A stretch of 64,000 nt of DNA from Geminicoccaceae bacterium (GTDB taxonomy: Bacteria > Pseudomonadota > Alphaproteobacteria > Geminicoccales > Geminicoccaceae), in assembly GCA_028285265.1 (NCBI GenBank), contig JANQPX010000065.1, positions 1 to 64,000 on the forward strand, written 5' to 3'. Under the pieces are notes generated by a model, which did not search any database, was not told the DNA's origin, and saw only the letters and a list, made by a program, of their open reading frames with translations. The position numbers and the translations under genes were made by a program. This document shows, one piece after another, positions 8,579 through 17,515 of the stretch. Position 1 is the stretch's first letter. Every line of letters begins with the position of its first letter.

Positions 8579-9160
8579 TCACGAATAAAGACTGATTTTG
8601 GCAACCGCCAGATCAGCAAAGAATGCACGTCCGATCGCCACCAAGCCGAGCCGCCGCAGCCGCTCCAGGTCAAGCGGCGCGTCGAGTCGGTATGGTTTGA
8701 AGGAGGCGAAAGGAAGATCAATGGTCTGCCATGCTGATCCGGCGACGAATTCGGTTCGATAGGACTGCCATGGCCGTTTGGTATCGGCGGTGCGCAGATG
8801 TAACGAGTACTTCTCTCCATTGCCTCGGGCCGTCAGTCGAATGCCTCGAAAGGCCGTCGCGTCCAACAAGCCTGCCCCCGGCTCCAGATCGAGCGAAGCT
8901 TGCACAAAACCGCCATTATTCTCCAGACGAACATCACCAGACAGCCGAAGACAAGACAGCCCATCAACTTTTGCCAGTTCGACCCTGGCATCAGAAATAC
9001 CCCCCATGACTTGATCACTGACGGCACGCCATTGTGTTCCGAGTGCCGACGTCAGACTTTGGTTTGAAACATCATGAATCAACATGGCTTGGCCTTTCGC
9101 TTTGGCCGGTAACACGGCGAATAGCGATGCGAGAAGAAGGAACGAACGACGACTTTGCAT
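8579..9160 (-). CDS. Exported CIA30-family (NADH:ubiquinone oxidoreductase assembly factor 30-like) protein
   Basis: The 193-residue protein begins with a twin-arginine-like MQSRRSFLLLASL signal sequence and continues with a CIA30-type jelly-roll domain. Family markers are WRAVSDQVMGGISDA, the strand LENNGGFVQASLDL, FRGIRLTARGNGEKYSL-type strands, and the final IDLPFASF and LGLVAIGR segments. CIA30 in mitochondria helps complex I assembly, but the bacterial exported homologues have no proven role. It follows the small membrane protein gene by 11 bases on the minus strand, so the two are probably one operon. Confidence 0.85.
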   Translation of the reverse strand: MQSRRSFLLLASLFAVLPAKAKGQAMLIHDVSNQSLTSALGTQWRAVSDQVMGGISDARVELAKVDGLSCLRLSGDVRLENNGGFVQASLDLEPGAGLLDATAFRGIRLTARGNGEKYSLHLRTADTKRPWQSYRTEFVAGSAWQTIDLPFASFKPYRLDAPLDLERLRRLGLVAIGRAFFADLAVAKISLYS

Positions 9161-9171
9161 GGTCCGAGAAC

Positions 9172-9426
9172 CTAGAGATTTCCGTTGTCATCGGGGCTAC
9201 GAACGTCACCCCTTAGCCGGATCACGGCGATCCCCATCTGGACGCTCGCGATGGTAAGGCCAAGGAAGAAGGTGAGCAGAACGAGTGCCAGTACGCCTTT
9301 GTCTGACTCAGTGATGAGCGTCCGCAAGTTTGCGAAATCTGTGATCATCATCAGGGTGACGGCCACGAGGGCGATTAGAAAACCGACCGCAGCATGACGA
9401 AGCAGCAATGCGATGAGTTTTGGCAT
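9172..9426 (-). CDS. Small inner-membrane protein, unknown function
   Basis: The 84-residue product has two predicted membrane helices (about 12-30 and 43-68) separated by a short polar loop, and a charged C-terminal tail. The family is not one I recognise by name, though it resembles small DUF-type membrane proteins common in alphaproteobacteria. A GAGGA stretch upstream of the ATG supports the start. It is directly upstream of the CIA30 gene with 11 bases between them, suggesting co-transcription. Confidence 0.65.
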   Translation of the reverse strand: MPKLIALLLRHAAVGFLIALVAVTLMMITDFANLRTLITESDKGVLALVLLTFFLGLTIASVQMGIAVIRLRGDVRSPDDNGNL

Positions 9427-9497
9427 CGAGTTTTGCCCTCATCCTCAAACTCTATAGGGCCGCCGAAGCCTCACCGCGACCTCTACGCCGGACGTTA

Positions 9498-10415
9498 TCA
9501 GATTTGGCGTGCTGATCGAGACTCATTGATGGATAGGGTGCCAGCGAGTGCATTCACAACCTGATTCAAGGCTGGATTGGTCTTTGCTGGCGGTGCAATG
9601 GCGATCGTCAGTCGTCGATCGAGGGGAACACGGGGCTCGAAAGGCGCCACGAGATCCCCGGCCGTAAGATGGTCGCGAAGGAGCAACTCATGTCCTATGA
9701 GAATGCCGGCGCCATTCCTGGCTTCCTCCACGGCAAGGCTGTAGAGCGAGAATGCGGGACCGCGCGTATCAAGCTTCTTGTCGGGCAAGACATTTTCTAA
9801 CCAGATCGACCAATCGCTGGACCAGCTCGAGTCGTGAAGGCAGGTCATCGTCTTCAAATCGGACGGCGACAATAGGTGGGGCAAAAGTGATGGCGCACAA
9901 ACGGGAAAGATGACGTCCTGACCGATCTCGATGCTGTCTGGCTCTGGAGGTCCGTCCTCGAAAAAGATGCAGAGGTCAAATGGTTCACGCAGCATGTTGG
10001 GTCGGTGTTCGAGGGCCGTTACCGAAATCGCGACATCTGGAGCAGCGGCTCGGATAGCCGGTAGCTTTGGTGACAGCCAGAGTTGAGCAACGCTGGGCAG
10101 GGCAGCGATGTGAATCCGACCTGGTGCAGCTTCGCTGCGCATGGTCTGCACGGCCTCACCCAGGCGATCGAAAGCGACACCGAAAGCTTCGGCGACGCTC
10201 GAGCCAAGTCGTGTTAGCCGCACACCCTGCGACCTCCTTTCGAACAAGGCGGCACCATTCCAAGCTTCAAGTGCCTTTATATGCTGTGCAACGGCGCCGG
10301 GCGTCACCGAGAGTTCCTCGGCCGCTTTGGTGAAACCACCGAGTCTGGCGGCTGCTTCAAACGCACGAAGGGCGTTGAGCGGCGGTCCTTTGGGGCGGGG
10401 CGGCGAGACAGTCAT
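9498..10415 (-). CDS. LysR-family regulator, GcvA type
   Basis: The 305-residue protein opens with PPLNALRAFEAAARLGGFTKAA, the GcvA-like helix-turn-helix (recognition region LSVTPGAVAQHIKALE). The periplasmic-binding-protein-like effector domain follows, with the VDLCI-like FDLCIFFEDG and VFPVCAPSLL segments. It is divergent from the SHMT-like gene with 97 bases between the start codons, so that gene is its likely target. The ligand is unknown. Confidence 0.92.
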   Translation of the reverse strand: MTVSPPRPKGPPLNALRAFEAAARLGGFTKAAEELSVTPGAVAQHIKALEAWNGAALFERRSQGVRLTRLGSSVAEAFGVAFDRLGEAVQTMRSEAAPGRIHIAALPSVAQLWLSPKLPAIRAAAPDVAISVTALEHRPNMLREPFDLCIFFEDGPPEPDSIEIGQDVIFPVCAPSLLPHLLSPSDLKTMTCLHDSSWSSDWSIWLENVLPDKKLDTRGPAFSLYSLAVEEARNGAGILIGHELLLRDHLTAGDLVAPFEPRVPLDRRLTIAIAPPAKTNPALNQVVNALAGTLSINESRSARQI

Positions 10416-10512
10416 GGAGAAGACTCAGTTTTTCTAGGCCAAGAAATAGCAAAACTGCGTTGCACATGGCTAGCCCTGCCGCTTTGCTGATTGGGACACC
10501 AGGAGATCAACA

Positions 10513-11835
10513 ATGACAGCACTCAAGCGCCGTGGCTGGGTTCCAGGTTCTTGCGAAGACTATGTTCAACGTCTTGCCAAAATGGCATCAACCGGCAGGA
10601 CTGAAGACATTGCAGCGCGCATTGAAGCGCTTGCCGTGGAGAACCGCGCAATCCACGAGCGCTCGTGCTTCAATCTCAACCCGGCGACCAATGTTATGAA
10701 CCCACGGGCGGAGGCGATGCTTTCGGCAGGCCTCGGTTCGCGGCCGTCGCTTGGCTATCCCGGCGACAAGTACGAGATGGGACTGGAGGCGATCGAAGAG
10801 ATCGAGGTGATCGCCGCCGAGCTTTCCGCCGAGGTCTTCAACGCCAGCTTTGCCGAGATCAGAGTTGCCTCGGGTGCGATGGCGAACCTCTATGCCTTCA
10901 TGGCGACCTGCAAGCCAGGGGATCCGATCATCGTCCCGCCTGCGACCATCGGCGGACATGTCACCCATCACGTCGGCGGCTGTGCCGGGCTCTACGGCTT
11001 GGACATCCACGCGGCGCCGGCTGATACCGATGGCTACACGTTGGATATTGATGGCCTTGCCGACCTTGCTCGACGTGTTCGGCCGAAGCTGATTACCGTG
11101 GGCGGCAGCCTCAATCTGTTCCCTCACCCGGTCAAGCCAGTGCGCGCGGTCGCCGACGAGGTCGGCGCTAGAATTCTCTTCGATGCTGCCCATCAATGTG
11201 GTGTGATTGCCGGTAAAGCCTGGCCCAATCCACTCGCAGAGGGTGCGGATCTCATGACCATGAGCACCTATAAGAGCCTTGGCGGTCCGGCCGGTGGTCT
11301 TCTTGTGACTGATGATGCTGTGATTGCCGAACGCGTCGACGCCATTGCCTTCCCCGGCATGACTGCGAATTTCGATGCATCGAAATCGGCGGCCCTGGCG
11401 CTCACTATGCTTGACTGGCGACGTTATGGTGAGGCCTATGCCGATACGATGATCGGAACTGCACGCGCCCTTGCAGAGGCGCTGGACGCCGAGGGGGTTC
11501 CGGTCTTCGCAAAGTCGCGAGGATTCACCCGATCTCATCAGTTCGCAATCGAGGCTGCGCGCTACGGCGGCGGGCAAACCGCATCAAAGAAGCTGCGCAG
11601 GGCAGGGTTTCTCGCCTGCGGCATCGGTCTACCAATGGACCCGGTCGACGATGATATGAATGGCCTCCGTATCGGCACGCCAGAACTGGTTCGCGTTGGC
11701 GTTGGCGAGAAGGACGCGAGCACCTTGGCATCGTTGATCGCCAATGCGTTAGAAACTGATGATCCCGAAGGTATAGCGGCTGAGGTCGCGGTTCTTCGAG
11801 GCACCTTCGATAAGCTTCACTTCATCCACGCCTAA
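10513..11835 (+). CDS. Serine hydroxymethyltransferase-like PLP enzyme
   Basis: The 440-residue protein belongs to the SHMT/fold-type I PLP enzymes. Features visible are SLGYPGDKY (aldehyde-binding region), SGAMANLYAF, the FDAAHQCG motif (D224 and H227 contacting the PLP ring) and the Schiff-base lysine K254 in TMSTYKSLGGPAGG. In ordinary GlyA that last motif reads THKTLRGPRGG, so this is a divergent paralogue. It may act on a 2-methylserine, threonine or beta-hydroxy amino acid substrate rather than supply one-carbon units. The start ATG has AGGAG upstream. Control by the divergent LysR regulator is likely and also suggests a catabolic rather than housekeeping role. Confidence 0.82.
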   Translation: MTALKRRGWVPGSCEDYVQRLAKMASTGRTEDIAARIEALAVENRAIHERSCFNLNPATNVMNPRAEAMLSAGLGSRPSLGYPGDKYEMGLEAIEEIEVIAAELSAEVFNASFAEIRVASGAMANLYAFMATCKPGDPIIVPPATIGGHVTHHVGGCAGLYGLDIHAAPADTDGYTLDIDGLADLARRVRPKLITVGGSLNLFPHPVKPVRAVADEVGARILFDAAHQCGVIAGKAWPNPLAEGADLMTMSTYKSLGGPAGGLLVTDDAVIAERVDAIAFPGMTANFDASKSAALALTMLDWRRYGEAYADTMIGTARALAEALDAEGVPVFAKSRGFTRSHQFAIEAARYGGGQTASKKLRRAGFLACGIGLPMDPVDDDMNGLRIGTPELVRVGVGEKDASTLASLIANALETDDPEGIAAEVAVLRGTFDKLHFIHA

Positions 11836-11964
11836 GCCTGATAAAGCCTTCGTTGGTCCGAACAAGTGTCCTTGATGGCGATGTGGAGCCAATACTCGGC
11901 ACCCATTCCCAGATCAAGAACGTCGCTTTGGCGCGCCTCAGCCTCCGTCGCTAAGGAACAAAGG

Positions 11965-13479
11965 TTAATTCGCCATCATGGCGGCAAAAAACGATTCTGG
12001 ACCTTCTACCTCGACAAGCTTTCGCCCATCGATGAGCCAAAATCGATTACCGACTTCGCGCACGAAGGTCCTGTCATGAGAAACCAAAAGGCACGTGGCA
12101 CCATGGGCAAGCAACTCCGCTTCCAGGGCCTCCTGACCTTCGATATCCAAGTGGTTCGTGGGTTCATCCAGGAGATAGAAGTTGGGCTGGGTCAGTCGCA
12201 AAACGAGCATGGCCAACCGTGCTCTTTGCCCACCGGAGAGTGCTGAAATCGGCCGGGACTGCCGATCAATCTCGACACCCGCACCTGCCAGCAGTGATCT
12301 TGCCCTTTGGTCACTGACATCGAAACGACGTTTGATCGCGGCAAAAGGAGTCTTGTCGCAATCGAGTTGCGTGAGACCTTGATCCGAGTAGCCCGGCATC
12401 ACCGACGCCGCCACTCTGATGTCTTCCAAATGCTGAGTGATTGCTAGATGAATCTTTGACACGAACTGAGTCTTGCCGCTGCCATTCGCCCCTAAAAGAA
12501 CGATCCGATCACCTCGATTGATCCAAAACTCACCTGTCTTGAAGAGCATCCGACCATCCGGCGTGGTTATCTCCGCGTTCTGAAAAGTGACGAGCGTCTT
12601 GGCATGGGTGTCGCGATTGCTCAGCCTCAGTGCGCCGGCAGAGTTGGCATGATGTGCCGGGCGGGCGGCCTCTTCGATTTTATCGGCTCTTTCTTTAAGC
12701 TGTTTGGTCTTAACGACCAGCAAATCGGAGCCCGAATTGACTCCGATGTTTTTCAGTTTAGCCGCCTTTCGCCGTAACTGTTTAACCTGCTTCATGTCAT
12801 TGTCGAACTGACGCTCTTCTGCTGCGTCAGCCACTGCCAGGGCGCTACGCGCACGCGTAAACGGCAATGCAAAAACCTTTGAGTTTGTCTCTCGAAGAAA
12901 CAGTGTTCGATTGGTGACGGCATCGAGAAACGCCCGATCATGGCTGGCCACAACAATCGGCAGATTGCGGGCAACCGTCGCGAGCCAACTTTGCAATATG
13001 CCAATCCGCGAGAGATCAAGATGGTTGGTCGGCTCGTCCATCAAAAGGATATCGGGTTCGACCACCCAAGCAGCGGCCAAGCGAGCGATTTGCCGCCAGC
13101 CGCCACTGAGTTGATCTAGCGACTTGCCGTGCAGGTTGCGAGGAACAGCGAGGTCTTCCAAAACAATATCGACACGCCAGCTCTCGGTCTCGACCTGCTC
13201 AGCGGGCAGGGCGCGAAGGACGAAGTCATAGAACGAAAAACGTAGTTGCTCTGCTGGCATGTCTTGTTCGACATGGCTTATGCGAAGCCCGCGACTGCGA
13301 GTGATGTCTCCCGAAGTGGATTCCATCGTTCCAGCAAGGCATCGAATCAAGGTCGACTTGCCGCGCCCATTGGGAGCGACAAGGCCTATGCGATCGCCAT
13401 CATTGATGCTGAAATCCAGGCCAGAAAATAGCGGCGCACCAAGAGTCACGCCAAGATTCTTGAGATTGATGAGGGTCAT
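11965..13479 (-). CDS. ABC-F family ATP-binding protein
   Basis: The 504-residue protein carries two ABC ATPase domains and no membrane segments, which defines ABC-F. Domain 1 has Walker A APNGRGKST (K41), the signature LSGGW and Walker B ILLMDEPTNHLD. Domain 2 has GANGSGKTQ, LSGGQ and YLLDEPTNHLD. A charged linker rich in Lys and Arg lies between them (about 215-265). ABC-F proteins bind ribosomes and regulate translation or protect from antibiotics. The specific branch cannot be assigned by eye. It is convergent with the SHMT-like gene. Confidence 0.92.
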   Translation of the reverse strand: MTLINLKNLGVTLGAPLFSGLDFSINDGDRIGLVAPNGRGKSTLIRCLAGTMESTSGDITRSRGLRISHVEQDMPAEQLRFSFYDFVLRALPAEQVETESWRVDIVLEDLAVPRNLHGKSLDQLSGGWRQIARLAAAWVVEPDILLMDEPTNHLDLSRIGILQSWLATVARNLPIVVASHDRAFLDAVTNRTLFLRETNSKVFALPFTRARSALAVADAAEERQFDNDMKQVKQLRRKAAKLKNIGVNSGSDLLVVKTKQLKERADKIEEAARPAHHANSAGALRLSNRDTHAKTLVTFQNAEITTPDGRMLFKTGEFWINRGDRIVLLGANGSGKTQFVSKIHLAITQHLEDIRVAASVMPGYSDQGLTQLDCDKTPFAAIKRRFDVSDQRARSLLAGAGVEIDRQSRPISALSGGQRARLAMLVLRLTQPNFYLLDEPTNHLDIEGQEALEAELLAHGATCLLVSHDRTFVREVGNRFWLIDGRKLVEVEGPESFFAAMMAN

Positions 13480-13939
13480 AGGTCTGGTCTCGATCGAAAA
13501 GATGGGCTCGGCGTTCTTCGGACGCCAGAGCTGGACCGGGCCGACCAGCAGTTACAGCAGACGCTATCGCTTCAAGTCAGCCCTGCAAACGCATTTGCAG
13601 GGCATCAACAGGGCCGCGATTATGAACGTGGTACGCAAACGAATCCACGTTCCCCTCCTTCTTCAAAACCGACTGAAGTTAGCTTAGAGCTGGGATCATA
13701 TTTTGACAATTGCGGGGTGATATCTTTGGTGACCTCATGATTGTTTTCGTCGACGTTGATGATGCAACAAGAGTCACCTGACCACCATTGACTCGTTGGG
13801 CGCTCGTCGCGGTAGGGACGATCACTGCCTATCCGAGTGATGGCGTTCGCGAACTCTTTTGTGGGGACCTTCTCATGACCTGCACTTATAGTGGCAATTC
13901 CGACTTAAAACGATCGAAGCAAACGCAGGGACGGATCGG
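13480..13939. other. Intergenic region upstream of the ABC-F gene
   Basis: This 460-base stretch lies between two minus-strand genes and would contain the ABC-F promoter and leader. A small hairpin (GGCGT, 7-base loop containing TTCG, ACGCC) lies at 13510-13526, about 30 bases upstream of the ABC-F start. No gene with family resemblance is visible. Confidence 0.4.
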
Positions 13940-14368
13940 CTAACCCAAGGCTCTCCGCAATTGTGCTGTTGTTTCGGCTAGCTCATCTGGAGACGCCTGC
14001 GGCGTCGATCTGAAGGTAAGGTTCTCTTCGAGAATGTAGCGCCGTGAGGTGAGATCGGTTTTCTCATGCATAGGGATGACATGGGCATGCGCATGGGGGT
14101 GATCGCCGCCGGTAAATGCAAACGCCACGCGAGGCACCTTATACAGTTCCTTCATCGCCGATGCTAAGCGCTGTCCGACGTGAAGGATACGGTTCGCAGT
14201 AGCCTCTGGAAGATCTTCGAAGTATGGAAAATGCTCCCGCGAAACGATCATAGTATGCCCAGGCCTTATCGGATGATTGTCCGGAAACGCCGCGATCAGC
14301 TCATCATGATAGATCAGGTCAACCGCAACCTCGCCGCTGGCGATTTGACAAAAGATGCAGCGTGCCAC
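13940..14368 (-). CDS. HIT-family protein (histidine triad nucleotide hydrolase)
   Basis: The 142-residue protein is a typical HIT protein. It has an N-terminal CIFCQIASGE segment with C4 and C7, FPDNHPIRPGHTMIVS, and the active-site triad H92-x-H94-x-H96 in HPHAHAHVIP. HIT enzymes hydrolyse nucleoside phosphoramidates or dinucleotide polyphosphates. The terminal tail is hydrophilic. It stands alone on the minus strand. Confidence 0.93.
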   Translation of the reverse strand: MARCIFCQIASGEVAVDLIYHDELIAAFPDNHPIRPGHTMIVSREHFPYFEDLPEATANRILHVGQRLASAMKELYKVPRVAFAFTGGDHPHAHAHVIPMHEKTDLTSRRYILEENLTFRSTPQASPDELAETTAQLRRALG

Positions 14369-14609
14369 TTTGGTTCCTCAGGGTCTGAGTTTGGCTATGG
14401 GTAAGCTTACAACGTTCGGAGCCCGAGTGGCAGAACTCAGCCTTAGGACTTCTAGCAAAAAATGCACCCGACAGCCGCTGCGTCCGTTGGATTTAGGGCT
14501 TAGCGATTGGTTTACTCGGCATCAAGAAACTCACGGGGCATGCTGTCGATTCACAATGCGCCCCAACAGGGACGAAGTATTGGCTGATTAGCAAGGCCGT
14601 CTCCTGACA

Positions 14610-16250
14610 TCAACGATCAGAAAGAAAGTAGTCTTTATAGGTCTCTCGGAGATGGCGTTTCGAAACCTTGCCTGTTGCCGTATGGGGTAGCCCATCCACG
14701 AAGATCACTTCATCCGGAATTGCGATTTTGGCAACCCGTTCGGCGATGAGCGATTTTATTGACTCGCTGGCGACTTCCTGCCCCTCGCAAAGCACAGCTA
14801 GAAGTAATGGTCGTTCTTGCCAATGAGGATGCGAAACCCCGATCACACAGCACTCGGCGATTGCCGGATGCCCCATGGCCGCGTTCTCTACTTCGATTGA
14901 GCTGATCCACTCGCCGCCTGACTTGATCATGTCTTTGGCACGGTCGACGATGTTCATATTACCAGCTGAATCGATCGTGGCGATATCGCCTGTCTTGAAC
15001 CACCCGTCTGCCGTGAAGGCTTCCTCGGTGATCGCCGCGTTCTTGTAGTATTCTTTTATGACCGCCGCTCCTCGTACCTGCAGTTCACCGCTGTTTTTCC
15101 CATCGTGTGGCAACGGGTCGCCTGCCTCATCAAGGATGCGCATCTCCACGCCGTACAGAGGGCGGCCCTGCTTCGTTTTGAGCTCCAGATACGCATCCTT
15201 GGATTCGGTAGCCTTGGACGGTGATTGGGTATTGAGCGTCCCAACCGGCCCCATCTCCGTCATACCCCAGCCATGGGTAACTTCGATCCCGAAATCGGCT
15301 TCGAAAGCGTCGATGAGACTTCCAGGTGGCGCAGCGCCGCCGACGACCATTTGATGTAGCGCCTTTGGCTTGCGGTTCCGTTGTCGCATTTCGGCAAGCA
15401 GACCGAGCCATATGGTCGGCACGCCCCAAGCCGAGGTGACCTCTTCCTGGTCCATCAGGTCGAAAAGGCTCTTTCCATCAAGATTAGATCCCGGAAGAAC
15501 CAAGGACGTACCGGTGATCGGGGTCGAAAAAGGCAAGCCCCATGCGTTCACATGAAAGAGTGGGACAACGGCCAGGATTTTCTCTCGTTCGAGAAAATGG
15601 GCCGGTGCGGCGGCGATCGTGCATAGTGCGTGCATGACCAATGAGCGATGCGAAGAAAGAGCACCTTTTGGGTCGCCGGTTGTTCCGGATGTGTAGCACA
15701 AGATCGCTGCGGCCTGATCGTCTAGTTCGGGCCAATCGAATCCGTCCGCCGAACCGGCGATCAGCCTTTCGTAACAGATCGCACCGTCCGGAGCATCAGG
15801 CGGCATGCCGTCAGCGTCAGTTAGCAAAATGATATGTTTCAGTTGGCTGCCTGCCGACGAAATGCCCTGAACCAACTTGACGAAGCTCGAATCGGCCAAG
15901 ATCGCCACGTCGCCGGCATGGTCGACGATGTACTCCAGTTGCTCCAACGCATAGCGAGGGTTCAACGTATGACAAATGGCACCAATGCCCGTAATCGCGA
16001 AGTATGCTTCGAAATGCCGGTGGGTGTTCCAGGCGAGGGTAGCCACCCGGTCGCCGGGCTTGATGCCAAGATCTCGCTGTAATGCCTTCGCTAAGCGAGC
16101 AGCACGTTGGAGTGCATCGCTATAGCTGTACCGATGTCGACGTCCATCAGGCAACTGCGCAGTGACGGTGCCATCGGGGAAGACCTTCGCTGCACGCCTT
16201 AGTATCGACGAGGTCGATAGCGGCCAATCCATAATCTGTCCATGGCGCAT
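14610..16250 (-). CDS. Fatty-acyl-CoA synthetase (AMP-dependent ligase), AlkK/medium-chain-like
   Basis: The 546-residue protein is a complete ANL-superfamily acyl-CoA ligase. The ATP-binding loop YTSGTTGDPKG sits at about 187-196, followed by a VPLFHVNAWG strand, the GWGMTEMGPV motif, GWFKTGDIA and a C-terminal lysine in TATGKVSKRHLRE. These make a fatty acyl-adenylate and then the CoA thioester. The order and the HVNAW segment fit the FadD3/AlkK-like medium- or long-chain branch. Two starts are possible, ATG at 16250 or at 16232. No beta-oxidation gene is adjacent. Confidence 0.9.
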   Translation of the reverse strand: MRHGQIMDWPLSTSSILRRAAKVFPDGTVTAQLPDGRRHRYSYSDALQRAARLAKALQRDLGIKPGDRVATLAWNTHRHFEAYFAITGIGAICHTLNPRYALEQLEYIVDHAGDVAILADSSFVKLVQGISSAGSQLKHIILLTDADGMPPDAPDGAICYERLIAGSADGFDWPELDDQAAAILCYTSGTTGDPKGALSSHRSLVMHALCTIAAAPAHFLEREKILAVVPLFHVNAWGLPFSTPITGTSLVLPGSNLDGKSLFDLMDQEEVTSAWGVPTIWLGLLAEMRQRNRKPKALHQMVVGGAAPPGSLIDAFEADFGIEVTHGWGMTEMGPVGTLNTQSPSKATESKDAYLELKTKQGRPLYGVEMRILDEAGDPLPHDGKNSGELQVRGAAVIKEYYKNAAITEEAFTADGWFKTGDIATIDSAGNMNIVDRAKDMIKSGGEWISSIEVENAAMGHPAIAECCVIGVSHPHWQERPLLLAVLCEGQEVASESIKSLIAERVAKIAIPDEVIFVDGLPHTATGKVSKRHLRETYKDYFLSDR

Positions 16251-16633
16251 GTCGCTCTTCCGGGCGAGGGGACAATCTCCACAACGCTATCACTCTAAGC
16301 ATCCGGCACCAACTGAAACCTGACCGACGAGGCAAACCTGCAAGATCAAGCTCCGCCGAATGAATCATGCCTCTTGATCCATTCCGTCATCAATTGCTAT
16401 GGGCACAGCACTTTAACCGACATCTGCCAGAGTCGACACTGGATTGTCGCAACACATAGGCCCGGCTCAGGCTGAAGAAATCACCGCGGGTTTGTCGTCA
16501 ATGAACCGTTGGGTCTTGACGAAACGCCGCTAGCTGCACTCGATGAGCGTACTCGGGTTGTGTATTGAAGGCGCACAACTTGGGACAACCTTGCAACGCA
16601 TCATAGACAATCACATCCATAGAATAGAGCTCT
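16251..16633. other. Intergenic region between acyl-CoA ligase and cyanophycinase genes
   Basis: A 383-base divergent intergenic region that must hold both promoters. I see no gene, strong repeat or obvious operator in it. Confidence 0.4.
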
Positions 16634-17515
16634 ATGCAGAAAAAGCTTTGCCTCGACCCCAATGAATCGACAATGACATCCACACGTGGGCTCATCTATG
16701 CAATTGGAGGTCGAGAGAGCGCAGAAGTCCTGGAACCGTTTGTTTCCCATTGCGGAGGCCCGGCCTCTAGGCTGATCGTTCTTTCAACAGCGTCCGACGA
16801 GCCCGAGAGAAAGGCTGATCAATACAGATCCTCTTTTCGCTCACTAGGCGTCGACAATGTCTCGTTCTTGCACCCGAGCAGTCGCGCCGACGCGAATGCT
16901 AGCGATCTGATGGACGAGGTCGATCGCGCAGACGCCATTTTTTTTACGGGCGGCAACCAGCTCAAGCTCGTTTCGACGCTCGGCGGCACACTCCTTGAGG
17001 CCAAGCTGCACCAACGCCATCACGCCGGACTGCATCTTGGCGGCACAAGTGCAGGGGCCGCAGCAATGAGTGCTGTCATGATTGCCCGAGGCAGAGGCCG
17101 TTCAATGGCCAGACTGTCGTCGTTGCGTATGTCGGCTGGATTCGGATTCCTTCGCAACATTATCGTGGATCAGCATTTTCGTGAACGTGATCGTTATGGC
17201 CGTCTGCTCGCGGCCGTCCTCTGCAACCCGTCGATGCTGGGATTCGGCTTGGATGAGAATACCGCGTTTGCCGTGGACACCGACAATCAGGTTACCGTTT
17301 ACGGTAAAGGAGCGTTAACAATCGTCGATGGCTTGGGACTGGAGGCGACCGATGTCGATGAAGTTCCAAACGACATGCCAGCAGGCTTTACGGGAATGCG
17401 GATGCATAGCTTGACCGCGGGCTGGACATATGACCTCAACGATCGAAGAGGACGACAGCGGCAGACTTTAGCGTCAACTTCAGTCAAGCTCGAACCTGAC
17501 ATTGCTCAGGACTGA
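16634..17515 (+). CDS. cphB: Cyanophycinase-like serine peptidase (family S51)
   Basis: The protein has the cyanophycinase order: YAIGGRES near the N-terminus, ADAIFFTGGNQ (Q109), the nucleophile motif LGGTSAGA (S139) and VDQHFRERDRYGRLLAA, whose H181 is the expected catalytic histidine. Cyanophycinase cuts the beta-Asp-Arg polymer cyanophycin to dipeptides. Numbering is from the ATG at 16634. The first 13 residues are unlike the family, so ATG at 16673 may be the true start. It is convergent with the cyanophycin synthetase-like gene and their 3' ends overlap by 10 bases, which supports a joint role in making and using a storage or structural polymer. There is no signal peptide, so it should act in the cytoplasm. 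Confidence 0.85.
   Translation: MQKKLCLDPNESTMTSTRGLIYAIGGRESAEVLEPFVSHCGGPASRLIVLSTASDEPERKADQYRSSFRSLGVDNVSFLHPSSRADANASDLMDEVDRADAIFFTGGNQLKLVSTLGGTLLEAKLHQRHHAGLHLGGTSAGAAAMSAVMIARGRGRSMARLSSLRMSAGFGFLRNIIVDQHFRERDRYGRLLAAVLCNPSMLGFGLDENTAFAVDTDNQVTVYGKGALTIVDGLGLEATDVDEVPNDMPAGFTGMRMHSLTAGWTYDLNDRRGRQRQTLASTSVKLEPDIAQD

Noticed and set aside
10588..11577. Minus-strand frame antisense to the SHMT-like gene
   Set aside because: No recognisable motifs; the plus-strand gene has an intact PLP site and ribosome-binding site.
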